The position numbers and the translations under genes are program-made. This document shows, one piece after another, positions 8,735-16,362 of a stretch of DNA of 53,394 nucleotides (within the stretch, counting starts at the first letter, position 1; the number at the start of each line of letters is the position of its first letter). Source of the stretch: a virus; IMG/VR virus record IMGVR_UViG_3300014913_000002, positions 1 to 53,394 of that record; one strand, written 5' to 3'. Below the pieces are notes generated by a model. The model saw nothing but the letters and a program-made list of their open reading frames with translations, was not told where the DNA came from and did no database searches.

Positions 8735-9151
8735 TTACGCCATGTGAACCCGAAACCGAACAACGCCGTGGTGTATCGGCTTTGCCGGCTCTGTATCATC
8801 TATCATGATGTCAGCATAATCAAAAAGACAGATTAGCTCTGTGTATGAATCAAAACTTAGTGGCGATGAAGTCATCGCCTGGACGATATTATCAATCATT
8901 TCAGCGGCTTCTTTATCGCCTTTATAGTCGCTCCAGACATGGATAGTGATAACATTTTCTTCAGCCGGATAGTCCCGGGCTGAGAAAGAATCAGACCTAG
9001 TTCCGATCATTGGCCCTAGGGAAATATAAGGAAAAGAGGCATCCCTGGGGACGTAGTTATATATTGAATAATTTTTTGTTAGGTTGTGGCTATCCAGACG
9101 GTTATAAACCGCTTTCATAAGTTCTTTAAAACCTACTTTCCTTGTTGTCAT
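8735..9151 (-). CDS. Tail terminator / tail completion protein
   Basis: The 138-residue protein starts at ATG 9151 immediately after the large sugar-enzyme gene. The pattern (LMKAVYNRLDSHNLTKNY, YISLGPMIGTR, ITIHVWSDYKGDKEAAEMI, ending VVRFRVHMA) matches the DUF3168/HK97 gp11-like tail completion family that caps the tail tube at the head end. The position just before the tube gene agrees. Confidence 0.8.
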   Translation of the reverse strand: MTTRKVGFKELMKAVYNRLDSHNLTKNYSIYNYVPRDASFPYISLGPMIGTRSDSFSARDYPAEENVITIHVWSDYKGDKEAAEMIDNIVQAMTSSPLSFDSYTELICLFDYADIMIDDTEPAKPIHHGVVRFRVHMA

Positions 9152-9152
9152 C

Positions 9153-11708
9153 TTAGAACCTGTTTATAACTGAATTTATGTCCCATTTCTGATAAAAATA
9201 AACCGGACTAGCCTGTCGTCTATGTCGTAAATACTCTAAATCAGGCTTGCTTCTCATGTGAATTGTTTCAGAATCCAAACAAACTGCAACTTTCCACCCA
9301 GAATGTTTCATAAGTGAAAGAAAAAAATCCATGTGTTCGTATTCTACCTTGATACGATTGTCCCACTTTACATCATCAAAAACTTCTCTCCGGGCCAAAA
9401 AGAAATTCGGAACCTGGTCAGCGTAGAGGAAATAAACACCATCAACTTGATGTATTTCCTTCTTTGACGGATAGCGGAAAAGAGTCTTGTCCTTCACGTT
9501 TAAAATCAGACCCTTGTTGTAATTTTCGTTGACATAGAAATTCCCGTCTGGCTCGTTTCGGAGAAGCCCGGAGACAATACCAATTTCATCATCGCTATCA
9601 AGGACTTTCTTCATATTTTCAATGGCTTTCCCATTGGTAAGCAAAATATCGTCATCGAGGATTAAGATATAGTCCTCGGTTACCCGGCTAACAATGGCAT
9701 TTCGGCCAACCGATATTCCCGAACCAAACGGAAGCCGGATAACTACGTGACCGTTTCGCTCCAATTGCTGATATAAATATTCTTTCTGGTGCGATATTCG
9801 ACCATCATCAGCGATATAAAGCCGGTATGGAAACGGAAAATTTTCCTCTATTCCCTGAATACACCGCAGAAATGTTTCTTCTCTGAGAAAGGTTTTTATC
9901 CCGATGGCAATGGGTTGGCCTTTCTTTCCCCCGGCTCTTTTCCCTCTGTTTCTTATAACTTCTCCACGCCGGATTTTCTCTTTTATGAGGCTTGAGTTAA
10001 TGTCTTTGGTATAAGGCAAGAATACCGCTTTTCCACCAAAGACTCGGACAAACTCTTCTCCAGGAATATGGTCCCAATCGTCACCGTGAACAATATAGTC
10101 AGGATGAATGCTGAGCCTCTGGAAATCCCGGGTAGGGTCGGGATCGTGTTGCTCTATAACCTCATCCACTATGGCCAGAGCTTCAATAATCCGCTTTCTC
10201 TGCTCAAAAGGAATAATCGGTGAGTCTTTGTATTTTCGTGTTGCCCGGTCGGTCAACACCCCCACAATTAGATAACTACCCAGTTTTTTAGCCTTCTCCA
10301 AAATATTCAAATGCCCGACATGAAACAAATCCCACACCCCACCAACAAAAACAGTCTTATTCTTTTTGAAAAACGCCGGGTCTATTGCCTGACAATCAAT
10401 CCAGTATTTGTAATCTTTCTTTGGTACTCGCCAATCTTTACCATACCGGTGTTCAAGATATTTCTCTGGCGGACTTGGAACAAAGCATCTTATGTTCCGA
10501 AACAGTATTTCTTCCAGCTCTTCAAAAAGCTCTGCCGGGAAGACATGGGGGAGAAATTTGTCATATTTCCCAGAAGGACCTGGTCCAAAAGCACCATGCC
10601 ACCAGATGTTGCCTTTTTTGAAAAAGAAAAACAGGTCAACTTTAATCCCTTTCCAGCGAAAGCTCAGCTCAATTTTCTTTCTTCCCCATCGCCATTCTTT
10701 GTAAAACTCAAAGCCGGCATCCAAGAATCGCTTCTTTAGTTTGTCCCAATGTTTTAAGTTCCCTGGTGCTATACCGATGTCTATGTCCGGATCATGACTG
10801 ATAAAATCCTTTTCCCGGATTGCCCCAAGACACGTCCCAGCTTCAAGCCACCATTTGATTTTTTCTTCCTCTAGAATCCTAACGGCCTTTTCTAATGCCT
10901 CGTCTTTTTCGCTATAATCAAATTTTCCCATAGTGTCATACCGTAAGGGATTTATTTTGTTAAACGAACTTATCGAGTAAGTTACTCCCCATTTTCGGCC
11001 AAAGAGTCGCCAGCCAACCGGCCGCTGGCGGTATTTTAGATACTCCGTGTTCTCTTTATTTGAATCATGAACCATGTAAACATCCGGGGTGTAAGCCACT
11101 TTCCACTTTGAGTCATATTTAACTCTAAGAAAGAAGTCCGAATGCTCAAGGGCGGTTTTAAATTGCTCGTCCCATTTTACCTTATCCCAAACCGCCCTCC
11201 GCATCATAAAGACATTTAAAATTAAGTCACAGAGAAAATAATTTATTCCGTCAACTGCCCGCCACTCCGGATTTTCTACTTTCTCAATATAATGGGTGTC
11301 ATTCTCAATCCAGGTATTTGCTTCATAGTGTTGTTCATCTCCATCTGGGGTTATAAGAAGCCCCCCGACTATTCCAACATCCGGCTCAGCATCCAGGATT
11401 TTCCGCCAGCACTCAAGCTTGGTTTCTTTTGTGAAGATAATATCGTCTTCACAGATGACTATAAATTCATATTCATCTGGAATTCTTTTTAAACTCTCAT
11501 TCCGGACGCCAGCCACCCCCAGGTCAAAGGGAAGCTCAAAAAGGACGCAATTGTATCTTTCTGCGAACTTTGTTTTCTTTTCTGATGGCCGACCGTTATC
11601 ACCGATAAAAATCGGGATGTCTTTGTAATATTTCCGGATTGACTTTATACATCGAAAAAGAAGCTCATCCCTGAGAAAAGTTGTAACAAGAATAGCCGTG
11701 TCTTTCAT
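9153..11708 (-). CDS. Four-domain sugar enzyme: glycosyltransferase, LicD, cytidylyltransferase, glycosyltransferase
   Basis: Translation most likely starts at ATG 11708, in an ATGA overlap with the upstream stop, giving 851 residues. Visible domains: residues about 4-245, GT-A type glycosyltransferase with an acidic EDD motif near 87; about 270-435, LicD-type phosphotransferase with GTCLGAIREKDF and DPDIDIG; about 452-585, a nucleotidyltransferase of the glycerol-3-phosphate cytidylyltransferase type, with HVGH near 463 and YTKDINSSLI near the end; about 600-851, a second glycosyltransferase with LILDDDI. Family knowledge suggests it activates a phospho-alcohol with CTP and attaches it and sugars to a glycan. 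Being inside the tail operon suggests virion or surface decoration. Substrates are unknown. Confidence 0.85.
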   Translation of the reverse strand: MKDTAILVTTFLRDELLFRCIKSIRKYYKDIPIFIGDNGRPSEKKTKFAERYNCVLFELPFDLGVAGVRNESLKRIPDEYEFIVICEDDIIFTKETKLECWRKILDAEPDVGIVGGLLITPDGDEQHYEANTWIENDTHYIEKVENPEWRAVDGINYFLCDLILNVFMMRRAVWDKVKWDEQFKTALEHSDFFLRVKYDSKWKVAYTPDVYMVHDSNKENTEYLKYRQRPVGWRLFGRKWGVTYSISSFNKINPLRYDTMGKFDYSEKDEALEKAVRILEEEKIKWWLEAGTCLGAIREKDFISHDPDIDIGIAPGNLKHWDKLKKRFLDAGFEFYKEWRWGRKKIELSFRWKGIKVDLFFFFKKGNIWWHGAFGPGPSGKYDKFLPHVFPAELFEELEEILFRNIRCFVPSPPEKYLEHRYGKDWRVPKKDYKYWIDCQAIDPAFFKKNKTVFVGGVWDLFHVGHLNILEKAKKLGSYLIVGVLTDRATRKYKDSPIIPFEQRKRIIEALAIVDEVIEQHDPDPTRDFQRLSIHPDYIVHGDDWDHIPGEEFVRVFGGKAVFLPYTKDINSSLIKEKIRRGEVIRNRGKRAGGKKGQPIAIGIKTFLREETFLRCIQGIEENFPFPYRLYIADDGRISHQKEYLYQQLERNGHVVIRLPFGSGISVGRNAIVSRVTEDYILILDDDILLTNGKAIENMKKVLDSDDEIGIVSGLLRNEPDGNFYVNENYNKGLILNVKDKTLFRYPSKKEIHQVDGVYFLYADQVPNFFLARREVFDDVKWDNRIKVEYEHMDFFLSLMKHSGWKVAVCLDSETIHMRSKPDLEYLRHRRQASPVYFYQKWDINSVINRF

Positions 11709-11935
11709 TTGTTCCATCGCAAAATGATATGCCAGCTTCCCTTGATACACCCTTTCTCAAAATGGTCAAGGTGAGCATGGGGATAAAATAATGCCTCGGT
11801 CAGGTTTGTAATATGCTTTCCGTCATCCGGCATCAGCTCGTAGTTGTCTTCAAGTGCAAAGACAGCCGGCTGGCCACATTTAGGGCATTCTCGCCACTGA
11901 AAGCGTCCTTGTTTGTCGGTATAGGTTTTTATCAT
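11705..11935 (-). CDS. Small zinc-binding-like protein
   Basis: The 76-residue protein contains CPKCGQPAVFALED near its N-terminus plus later His and Cys residues (HAHLDHFEKGC), a pattern that could bind one zinc. Its stop overlaps the start of the four-domain sugar enzyme (ATGA), so the two are co-translated. It resembles the 75-residue protein at 47870-48097, which also has a CPYCG motif followed by a GCEHFDHF segment. The two appear paralogous. Function unknown. Confidence 0.65.
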   Translation of the reverse strand: MIKTYTDKQGRFQWRECPKCGQPAVFALEDNYELMPDDGKHITNLTEALFYPHAHLDHFEKGCIKGSWHIILRWNK

Positions 11936-11981
11936 TTTTCGTCAATCTGTTATCACAAAACTTCAAATTCATGTCAGTCTA

Positions 11982-12010
11982 TTGACATTTCTCTAAAAAT
12001 GCTTTACAAT
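11982..12010 (+). promoter_or_regulatory. Consensus sigma-70 promoter, rightward
   Basis: The element is TTGACA (11982-11987), a spacer of exactly 17 bases, and TACAAT (12005-12010). The start codon of the only plus-strand gene in this region is at 12019, about where transcription should begin, so the messenger is probably leaderless. Confidence 0.8.
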
Positions 12011-12018
12011 AACAAAAA

Positions 12019-12294
12019 ATGATTCTCTTAAATAATGAACCCCGATTAATCCGTTCATTACATGAAGAATGGGATTGGATTCTACTTGTCTGTCCTCAAT
12101 GCGGCTTTAAACTCAAGATTCCAGTCTTCAATAAAGGCGCAGTGTATTACGATGAAGACTTAGACATTCTCACAATGCCCCACGTCTCTCCTCTGTATAT
12201 AGATATTGAACCATTATCCTTTATCTGTAATCATTGTGGTCGCGGGTTTCCTTCTTGTAAAAAAACCCTTACCGTTTATCCAAAATTTCCTTAA
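12019..12294 (+). CDS. Moron-like zinc-ribbon protein on the opposite strand
   Basis: The 91-residue protein contains CPQCGFKLKI and CNHCGRGF, two cysteine pairs about 50 residues apart, as in a zinc ribbon. It is the only plus-strand gene among the late genes, has its own consensus promoter with the start codon at the expected transcription start, and overlaps the end of the convergent glycosyltransferase gene by 26 bases. This is the arrangement of a moron, a gene expressed independently of the lytic programme, for instance in the lysogen. Target unknown. Confidence 0.75.
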   Translation: MILLNNEPRLIRSLHEEWDWILLVCPQCGFKLKIPVFNKGAVYYDEDLDILTMPHVSPLYIDIEPLSFICNHCGRGFPSCKKTLTVYPKFP

Positions 12295-12994
12295 CTAGTG
12301 GTTGCTCAAAAAGAATCTTCTTTCGCCTTTCAAATTCTGTTCTGGTTAAGTTGTCTACCTTATCTTTCTTCCACATCCGAGCGGAGTACCAATTGTGGTA
12401 GAGCGTGGGCTTCCCCATGATATAGTAATTGTCTCCCCATACATCACCATAAAACTTTTTGCCATCAGGCTCGTAGCCGGGTGGAATCCGGAGAATCTCC
12501 CAGCCTTCACTTAGAAGGTCGAAATAAATCTTTCTCCCCACATCAAAGCCTTCTCTGGGAACAAAAGATAATCCCATATCCAGAAAAAACTCCCGCTCAA
12601 AAAACATGAAACACGGATGAATCGGCTTGAGACCGTCTCCACCAGCACAAATAAGTTTTCTCTTTTTCTTGGCAATATAAAGCTCGATTAGGTCAAAATC
12701 CCATTCTTTTCTCTGAATATGTGCGTCTATATCCAGAACCAGACAGAACCGGCGTTCAGCCTGCCGGAGAGCAAAATCAAGTCCAGCTCCATGCCCAATG
12801 TTTTTGTTCAAGATAAATGCCCGGATGTCTTTAGCTTCTTTTTGCTCTTTCAAAATCCATTCAACCGAACCATCTTCACTTTTATTGTCAACTAGGATTA
12901 TCTCATAAGGAAAATGAGTAAACTTTCTCACTGAGGCAACTAATAGCTTCATAAAATCAAGACAGTTACGGTTAACTGTTAAAATAGAAATCAT
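12269..12994 (-). CDS. Glycosyltransferase family 2
   Basis: The 241-residue protein opens with ISILTVNRNCLDFMKLLVAS, continues with a VDNKSEDGS nucleotide-sugar motif near residue 36, and has LVLDIDAHI as the DxD-like metal site. This is the GT-A fold of family GT2. The start overlaps the stop of the 50-residue gene upstream. With the four-domain enzyme it makes a sugar-transfer island inside the head-tail gene order. Acceptor and donor are unknown. Confidence 0.85.
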   Translation of the reverse strand: MISILTVNRNCLDFMKLLVASVRKFTHFPYEIILVDNKSEDGSVEWILKEQKEAKDIRAFILNKNIGHGAGLDFALRQAERRFCLVLDIDAHIQRKEWDFDLIELYIAKKKRKLICAGGDGLKPIHPCFMFFEREFFLDMGLSFVPREGFDVGRKIYFDLLSEGWEILRIPPGYEPDGKKFYGDVWGDNYYIMGKPTLYHNWYSARMWKKDKVDNLTRTEFERRKKILFEQPLVKEILDKR

Positions 12995-13143
12995 TTTTTT
13001 CTAATCTTTCTTTTAAATAGCCACCATAATATTCCAATGGTAGCAATAAATTTGTTTTTTATAATTATTTCCTGAATGACCCGATTAGATTCTTTATCTA
13101 AATAAAATCTCCCAAATTTTATTCCCGGTATCCTAACTTTCAT
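12991..13143 (-). CDS. Small basic protein
   Basis: A 50-codon frame starts at ATG 13143 (MKVRIPGIKFGRFYLDKES) and ends in an ATGA overlap with the glycosyltransferase. It carries a hydrophobic stretch (FIATIGILWWLF) and a basic tail, so it may be membrane-associated. It has no recognisable family. It is supported by tight coupling on one side and by filling an otherwise empty interval. Confidence 0.5.
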   Translation of the reverse strand: MKVRIPGIKFGRFYLDKESNRVIQEIIIKNKFIATIGILWWLFKRKIRKK

Positions 13144-13158
13144 TTCTTCATTATCTCT

Positions 13159-13371
13159 TTAATCTTTATTTTTAATCCCCTGGTCTTTAATTTCTTGAAT
13201 TTCATCATCATAAATTGAATATTTATAAGCTTTTTTAATATCTACTTCAAAGCCGAAATCAAAAATTCCCGCTGTATTAATCAAAAAATCTCTTAATTTT
13301 TTATCCAGAGATTTAAAACGCTTTTTTCCCACTAATTTATACCACTCTTTCTCTTTTTCTTGTATCTTCAT
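13159..13371 (-). CDS. Small protein after the head-tail joining gene
   Basis: The 70-residue protein starts at ATG 13371, overlapping the previous stop (ATGA), with GAGG just upstream. It is Lys/Asp/Glu-rich and unrecognised. It is part of the structural transcript between the gp10-like joining protein and the sugar island. Confidence 0.55.
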   Translation of the reverse strand: MKIQEKEKEWYKLVGKKRFKSLDKKLRDFLINTAGIFDFGFEVDIKKAYKYSIYDDEIQEIKDQGIKNKD

Positions 13372-13799
13372 TTTCTTATTACCTCTTTAATCTTTTTCTC
13401 CACATCGCCTTCATGGGAAAAAAACGATGGGAAAAGATATGGCCTGCCAGCCATTTTCCTTGTTCCAAATTCCTGAAAAGGCGCATAAAAAACATTAGTG
13501 CCAACTACCACTTCAAATTTATCTGGTTTGGAGTCAGGCCGGCCAATGCCGTGTTCACTTTTAGCCGGTGGGGTAACCTTTCCTCTCTGAGGCCCACCAG
13601 TCCAATTAACCGACAAAGAACCAATAAGCAATCCCGTTTCGTAAACCCCTTTTTCTCTAGCGGTTAGCTTGGCGTCGGTAAGAATTCTGTAGCCGATTTC
13701 TTTCAGTACTTTCTTGGCCTCTCCACTTTTCTCTTCCACCCACCGCTTCAGGTTTAGCTTAACTTTATCGGTGCCCTTTATTTTTATCTCAACTGACAT
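13368..13799 (-). CDS. HK97 gp10-like head-tail joining/tail component
   Basis: This 143-residue protein starts at ATG 13799 with GGGGAGAG upstream. The pattern (VEIKIKGTDKVKLNLKRWVE, ILTDAKLTAREKG, FYAPFQEFGTRKMAGRPYL) is that of the HK97 gp10-like family, in which the FQEFGT..M..RP segment is conserved. The family works at the head-tail junction or in tail assembly. The neighbouring genes are connectors, consistent with this. Confidence 0.85.
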   Translation of the reverse strand: MSVEIKIKGTDKVKLNLKRWVEEKSGEAKKVLKEIGYRILTDAKLTAREKGVYETGLLIGSLSVNWTGGPQRGKVTPPAKSEHGIGRPDSKPDKFEVVVGTNVFYAPFQEFGTRKMAGRPYLFPSFFSHEGDVEKKIKEVIRK

Positions 13800-13800
13800 C

Positions 13801-14139
13801 TTAATCTCTCCCCAGCTCCACTACCGCTAGCTTCATGTATCTCCCCGCTTCACTCCAATTTTCAACCAGCTTTATTTCAAATGTCCGGCCATCTTTTTCT
13901 AAAATGTCACCTTCTTTTATCCCTGACCGATATTCCATGTAAACATAATAATCGGGAAATACCGCTTCTTTGTTGTAAGCGATAATCTCAAGTTTCTTGG
14001 TTAATGTCTCGAATCGGCAGGGAACCCGGCGATAAAGCACGGTGTAAGTTGTGTCTGAGTATCCCCCCAGCTCATCAACGGTAGAAACATCCGCCCTTTT
14101 TATGGTGCAGGATGAATCTAAAAGTGCCCTAAAGCTCAT
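13801..14139 (-). CDS. Head-tail stopper/adaptor (SPP1 gp16-like)
   Basis: The 112-residue protein starts at ATG 14139 in an ATGA overlap. It shows the head-tail joining pattern: an N-terminal CTIKR plus DELGGYSDTTYTVLYRRVPCRFE and a C-terminal beta barrel segment (EVEL-like, FEIKLVENWSE). It probably closes the connector after packaging and joins the tail. Start and spacing are typical of a translationally coupled connector cassette. Confidence 0.75.
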   Translation of the reverse strand: MSFRALLDSSCTIKRADVSTVDELGGYSDTTYTVLYRRVPCRFETLTKKLEIIAYNKEAVFPDYYVYMEYRSGIKEGDILEKDGRTFEIKLVENWSEAGRYMKLAVVELGRD

Positions 14140-14306
14140 TTTAATATTTCCCCACCTTCTCTTAATTCATATACGGTTACCTGATATTGTCCTCTTTGCT
14201 CCAGCCGGCCATACATCTTCAATAAAAACTGGATTAGCTCAAGTATTTCTTCCCGGTTGTCGGTTGAAAGGTAAATACTTTCGTCTCGAAACTCTATATC
14301 AATCAT
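14136..14306 (-). CDS. Small coupled protein in the connector cassette
   Basis: A 56-codon frame starts at ATG 14306, overlapping the connector stop (ATGA), and ends overlapping the next start (ATGA again). The sequence MIDIEFRDESIYLSTDN is followed by a helix-rich middle. Being coupled on both sides supports expression. No family is recognised. Confidence 0.6.
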   Translation of the reverse strand: MIDIEFRDESIYLSTDNREEILELIQFLLKMYGRLEQRGQYQVTVYELREGGEILK

Positions 14307-15430
14307 AAAATATCCACCCTTCTAAAAAGTTGGAGTTGTGAAAGAAGGTCATCGGGCAATGCATTCTTCAGATCAGCCAGTGTATAGCTATAAACATTGC
14401 CAATCTTTTCTGACTTCAGCCCGGAATCTCTTTTTGATTGGTCATATTTAAATTTCACCAGCTCTAGACAGGCCTGCTCTAAAGCATACGGAATGGTTGT
14501 ATAACCTGCGGTATACCAGACAAAAACATTTTGGTGGCCGGCAGTAAACCCGCCTGAATAGTAGAGAATCCCCGGGTTATAAAATTCATCTGTGCTGGTT
14601 TCTAAGTGATAGTCGGTTATATAGTCGTCTGGAATTTCAATATAAGCTATATCCGGGTCAAGGCAATACATGGCCGGTCGGACAAGGATTTCTGAGGCCT
14701 GATAGCTCCCAAAGTCTGAGTCAACCAGCGAACACTCCCAGCCGGTCTCATTTTCAATAGCGGTGATTAGGTCGTTTATGGTTGAATAGTCAGAGATAGT
14801 TAGCTCAGTCGCTGAGCCGTCAGCGGTCAGGATGACTTTGGTGTCCGTTACCTCGACAAAAGCTGAGGTGGTGGCGGTTGTGTTTTTCACCGAAAAAGCA
14901 TCGGCCCGGCCGATAGCCACTCGGGAAACCTGAGTCACCGGATATTCCCGGAGGACCAGCCTTCTTTTTCCATTTCCATCATATACTTCTTTGGTATAGC
15001 TCCGGCTTTTAAGTTTCCGGCCACAGTATCTCTCTATCAAATCAGACGCCCGGTCAATTAACCTTTCTATTAAGTAATTGTCTTTTATTTTTAGGGTTTG
15101 CTCGTTAGCCGAGCCTTTGGCATTCAGTTGGCCGGTCACCAGAAGGTCAGCCGATGAAGCCGAAGAGTGATAAAGAAGCCCGGCCACCCAATCGGTGACG
15201 CTATTGTTGATATAATTGACCAACTCTCCCAGCGTATCATAGCTAGCGTTGGTTAAATCAATCTCAGTAGTGCCAGAGTCGGTCAAGATAAGTTTATTTT
15301 CCTGAACCTCAACCGTAGCTGTGGCGTTTGTGCCACTATAATATATCCAGAAGGCATCCCGGCTTACATCTTCTCCGATATAAGCCAACGCCTCATTTAA
15401 ACTAGTTAATGCGTATGTTCCTACCGCCAT
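14303..15430 (-). CDS. Head-tail connector (gp6-like) with duplicated insert domain
   Basis: The 375-residue protein has the helical connector core of the gp6/gp15 family split into three parts: the N-terminus (SLNEALAYIGED), the middle (IERLIDRASDLIERYCGR and VLREYPVTQVSRVAIG) and the C-terminus (YALEQACLELVKFKYDQSKR, KIGNVYSYTLADL). Two beta inserts of about 50 residues (36-85 and 184-236) resemble each other: VEVQENKLILTDSGTTEIDL and VEVTDTKVILTADGSATELT. Family members are usually near 100-200 residues, so the inserts explain the size. It docks under the portal. Confidence 0.8.
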   Translation of the reverse strand: MAVGTYALTSLNEALAYIGEDVSRDAFWIYYSGTNATATVEVQENKLILTDSGTTEIDLTNASYDTLGELVNYINNSVTDWVAGLLYHSSASSADLLVTGQLNAKGSANEQTLKIKDNYLIERLIDRASDLIERYCGRKLKSRSYTKEVYDGNGKRRLVLREYPVTQVSRVAIGRADAFSVKNTTATTSAFVEVTDTKVILTADGSATELTISDYSTINDLITAIENETGWECSLVDSDFGSYQASEILVRPAMYCLDPDIAYIEIPDDYITDYHLETSTDEFYNPGILYYSGGFTAGHQNVFVWYTAGYTTIPYALEQACLELVKFKYDQSKRDSGLKSEKIGNVYSYTLADLKNALPDDLLSQLQLFRRVDIL

Positions 15431-15441
15431 TTTTTACTTCC

Positions 15442-15861
15442 TTACGCTTTTTGATATTGCGGACAAGCAATAATCTTTGTGTAAATTGATTGTTTACATC
15501 CCCGCTTACACGTTAAACACCGGGCGTTCAGCTTCTCCCACCACATTTTTTCAACTTCTTTTCTTGAAAAGTCACTGACTTTTTGAGTCCGCAAATTTTT
15601 GTTTTGTAAGTTATTGATTCTATTGAGCCTTTTTACAACCTTTTTGCCATTTTTTCGGGGGGTGCGTGGTAGACCCTTCAGATTTCGCTTGTTTTGCTCT
15701 TTTATGAAGCGTATAGCATTGATAGTTAAAGGTTTACGCCCGCTTTCCATCGCAGACACATATTGTTGAGAAACGCCTAGAATCGCCGCTAAATTCGCTT
15801 GGTTGTATTTTGCAATTTTACGGGCATTGATTAGGTCGAACCGGTCATAAGTCTGTTTCAT
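15442..15861 (-). CDS. XRE-type HTH protein with C-terminal zinc cluster, inside the head operon
   Basis: Residues 10-60 (ARKIAKYNQANLAAILGVSQ followed by QYVSAMESGRKPLT) form a Cro/CI-type helix-turn-helix. A basic linker follows, and the C-terminus has CLTCKRGCKQS...ACPQ, four Cys that could bind zinc or an iron-sulfur cluster. The 139-residue protein overlaps the end of the upstream gene and precedes the connector. A DNA-binding regulator here may tune late expression; this is inferred. Confidence 0.65.
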   Translation of the reverse strand: MKQTYDRFDLINARKIAKYNQANLAAILGVSQQYVSAMESGRKPLTINAIRFIKEQNKRNLKGLPRTPRKNGKKVVKRLNRINNLQNKNLRTQKVSDFSRKEVEKMWWEKLNARCLTCKRGCKQSIYTKIIACPQYQKA

Positions 15862-16150
15862 TGTCGCCGGCTTCCTTTATCTCTTCTGAATACTCTTTCC
15901 ACAGGTCACCCACTACACCTTGGGGTTCATCGTCTTCTGGGGTAAAAAAGACAAATTCATAATCCGATACCTCATCTTGGGTTTTTGTTTCCTTGGTCGC
16001 CTTCTTGGCTTTCTTTTTGCCTGTTTCCACTTTTGTCACACCATACACATCTATAAGATAATGAACCGTGGTTGGGGAAGTTGTATAGTGGAGTTGACCC
16101 TTCTTGTAAGGCCCCCAATCTTTTACAAATCTAAGTTTGGTCACCGTCAT
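15845..16150 (-). CDS. Head-operon protein with acidic tail
   Basis: The start is ATG 16150 (MTVTKLRFVK) after AAAAGGGGG. The 101-residue product has a short beta N-terminal module (WGPYKKGQLHYTTS), a Lys-rich linker, and an acidic C-terminus. Similar small proteins occur between capsid and connector genes in many phages. I infer a structural or assembly role without a named family. Confidence 0.55.
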   Translation of the reverse strand: MTVTKLRFVKDWGPYKKGQLHYTTSPTTVHYLIDVYGVTKVETGKKKAKKATKETKTQDEVSDYEFVFFTPEDDEPQGVVGDLWKEYSEEIKEAGDNETDL

Positions 16151-16268
16151 TATGACCCCCTTTTGCCTTCTCTGGCTCTTCAATCATTTTATTTCTGGGA
16201 GAAAACCCGAAAAACTTAATTTTCTTTCTTTTTCTGAACAGTCTTTTTGGTTTTTTCTTTTTTGCCAT
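16131..16268 (-). CDS. Small, very basic protein
   Basis: A 45-codon frame starts at ATG 16268 (MAKKKKPKRLFRKRKKIKFF) and overlaps the next gene start by 20 bases. The N-terminal half is almost all Lys/Arg, suggesting nucleic-acid binding. It lies just downstream of the terminator-like hairpin at 16288-16340. Real expression is likely but unproven. Confidence 0.5.
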   Translation of the reverse strand: MAKKKKPKRLFRKRKKIKFFGFSPRNKMIEEPEKAKGGHNDGDQT

Positions 16269-16287
16269 TTTCTCTTCAATCCACTCA

Positions 16288-16340
16288 AGAAAAAGCCGGG
16301 TAGGGGAAAGGCCATAACAAGGCCTCCCCCTCACTGGCTT
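16288..16340 (-). terminator. Terminator-like hairpin after the capsid/decoration genes
   Basis: On the minus strand a stem built from AAGCC...GGCTT, GGGG...CCCC and GGCC...GGCC closes a seven-base loop and is followed by TTTTTCTT. It lies right after the decoration gene (stop 16363), so it probably reduces transcription from the abundant capsid messages into the connector genes. Confidence 0.7.
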
Positions 16341-16362
16341 AATCTTCTATCTTACAACGGCC

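Noticed and set aside
10311-10739. Plus-strand frames opposite the four-domain sugar enzyme
   Set aside because: They overlap recognisable enzyme motifs on the other strand and have no translation signals.
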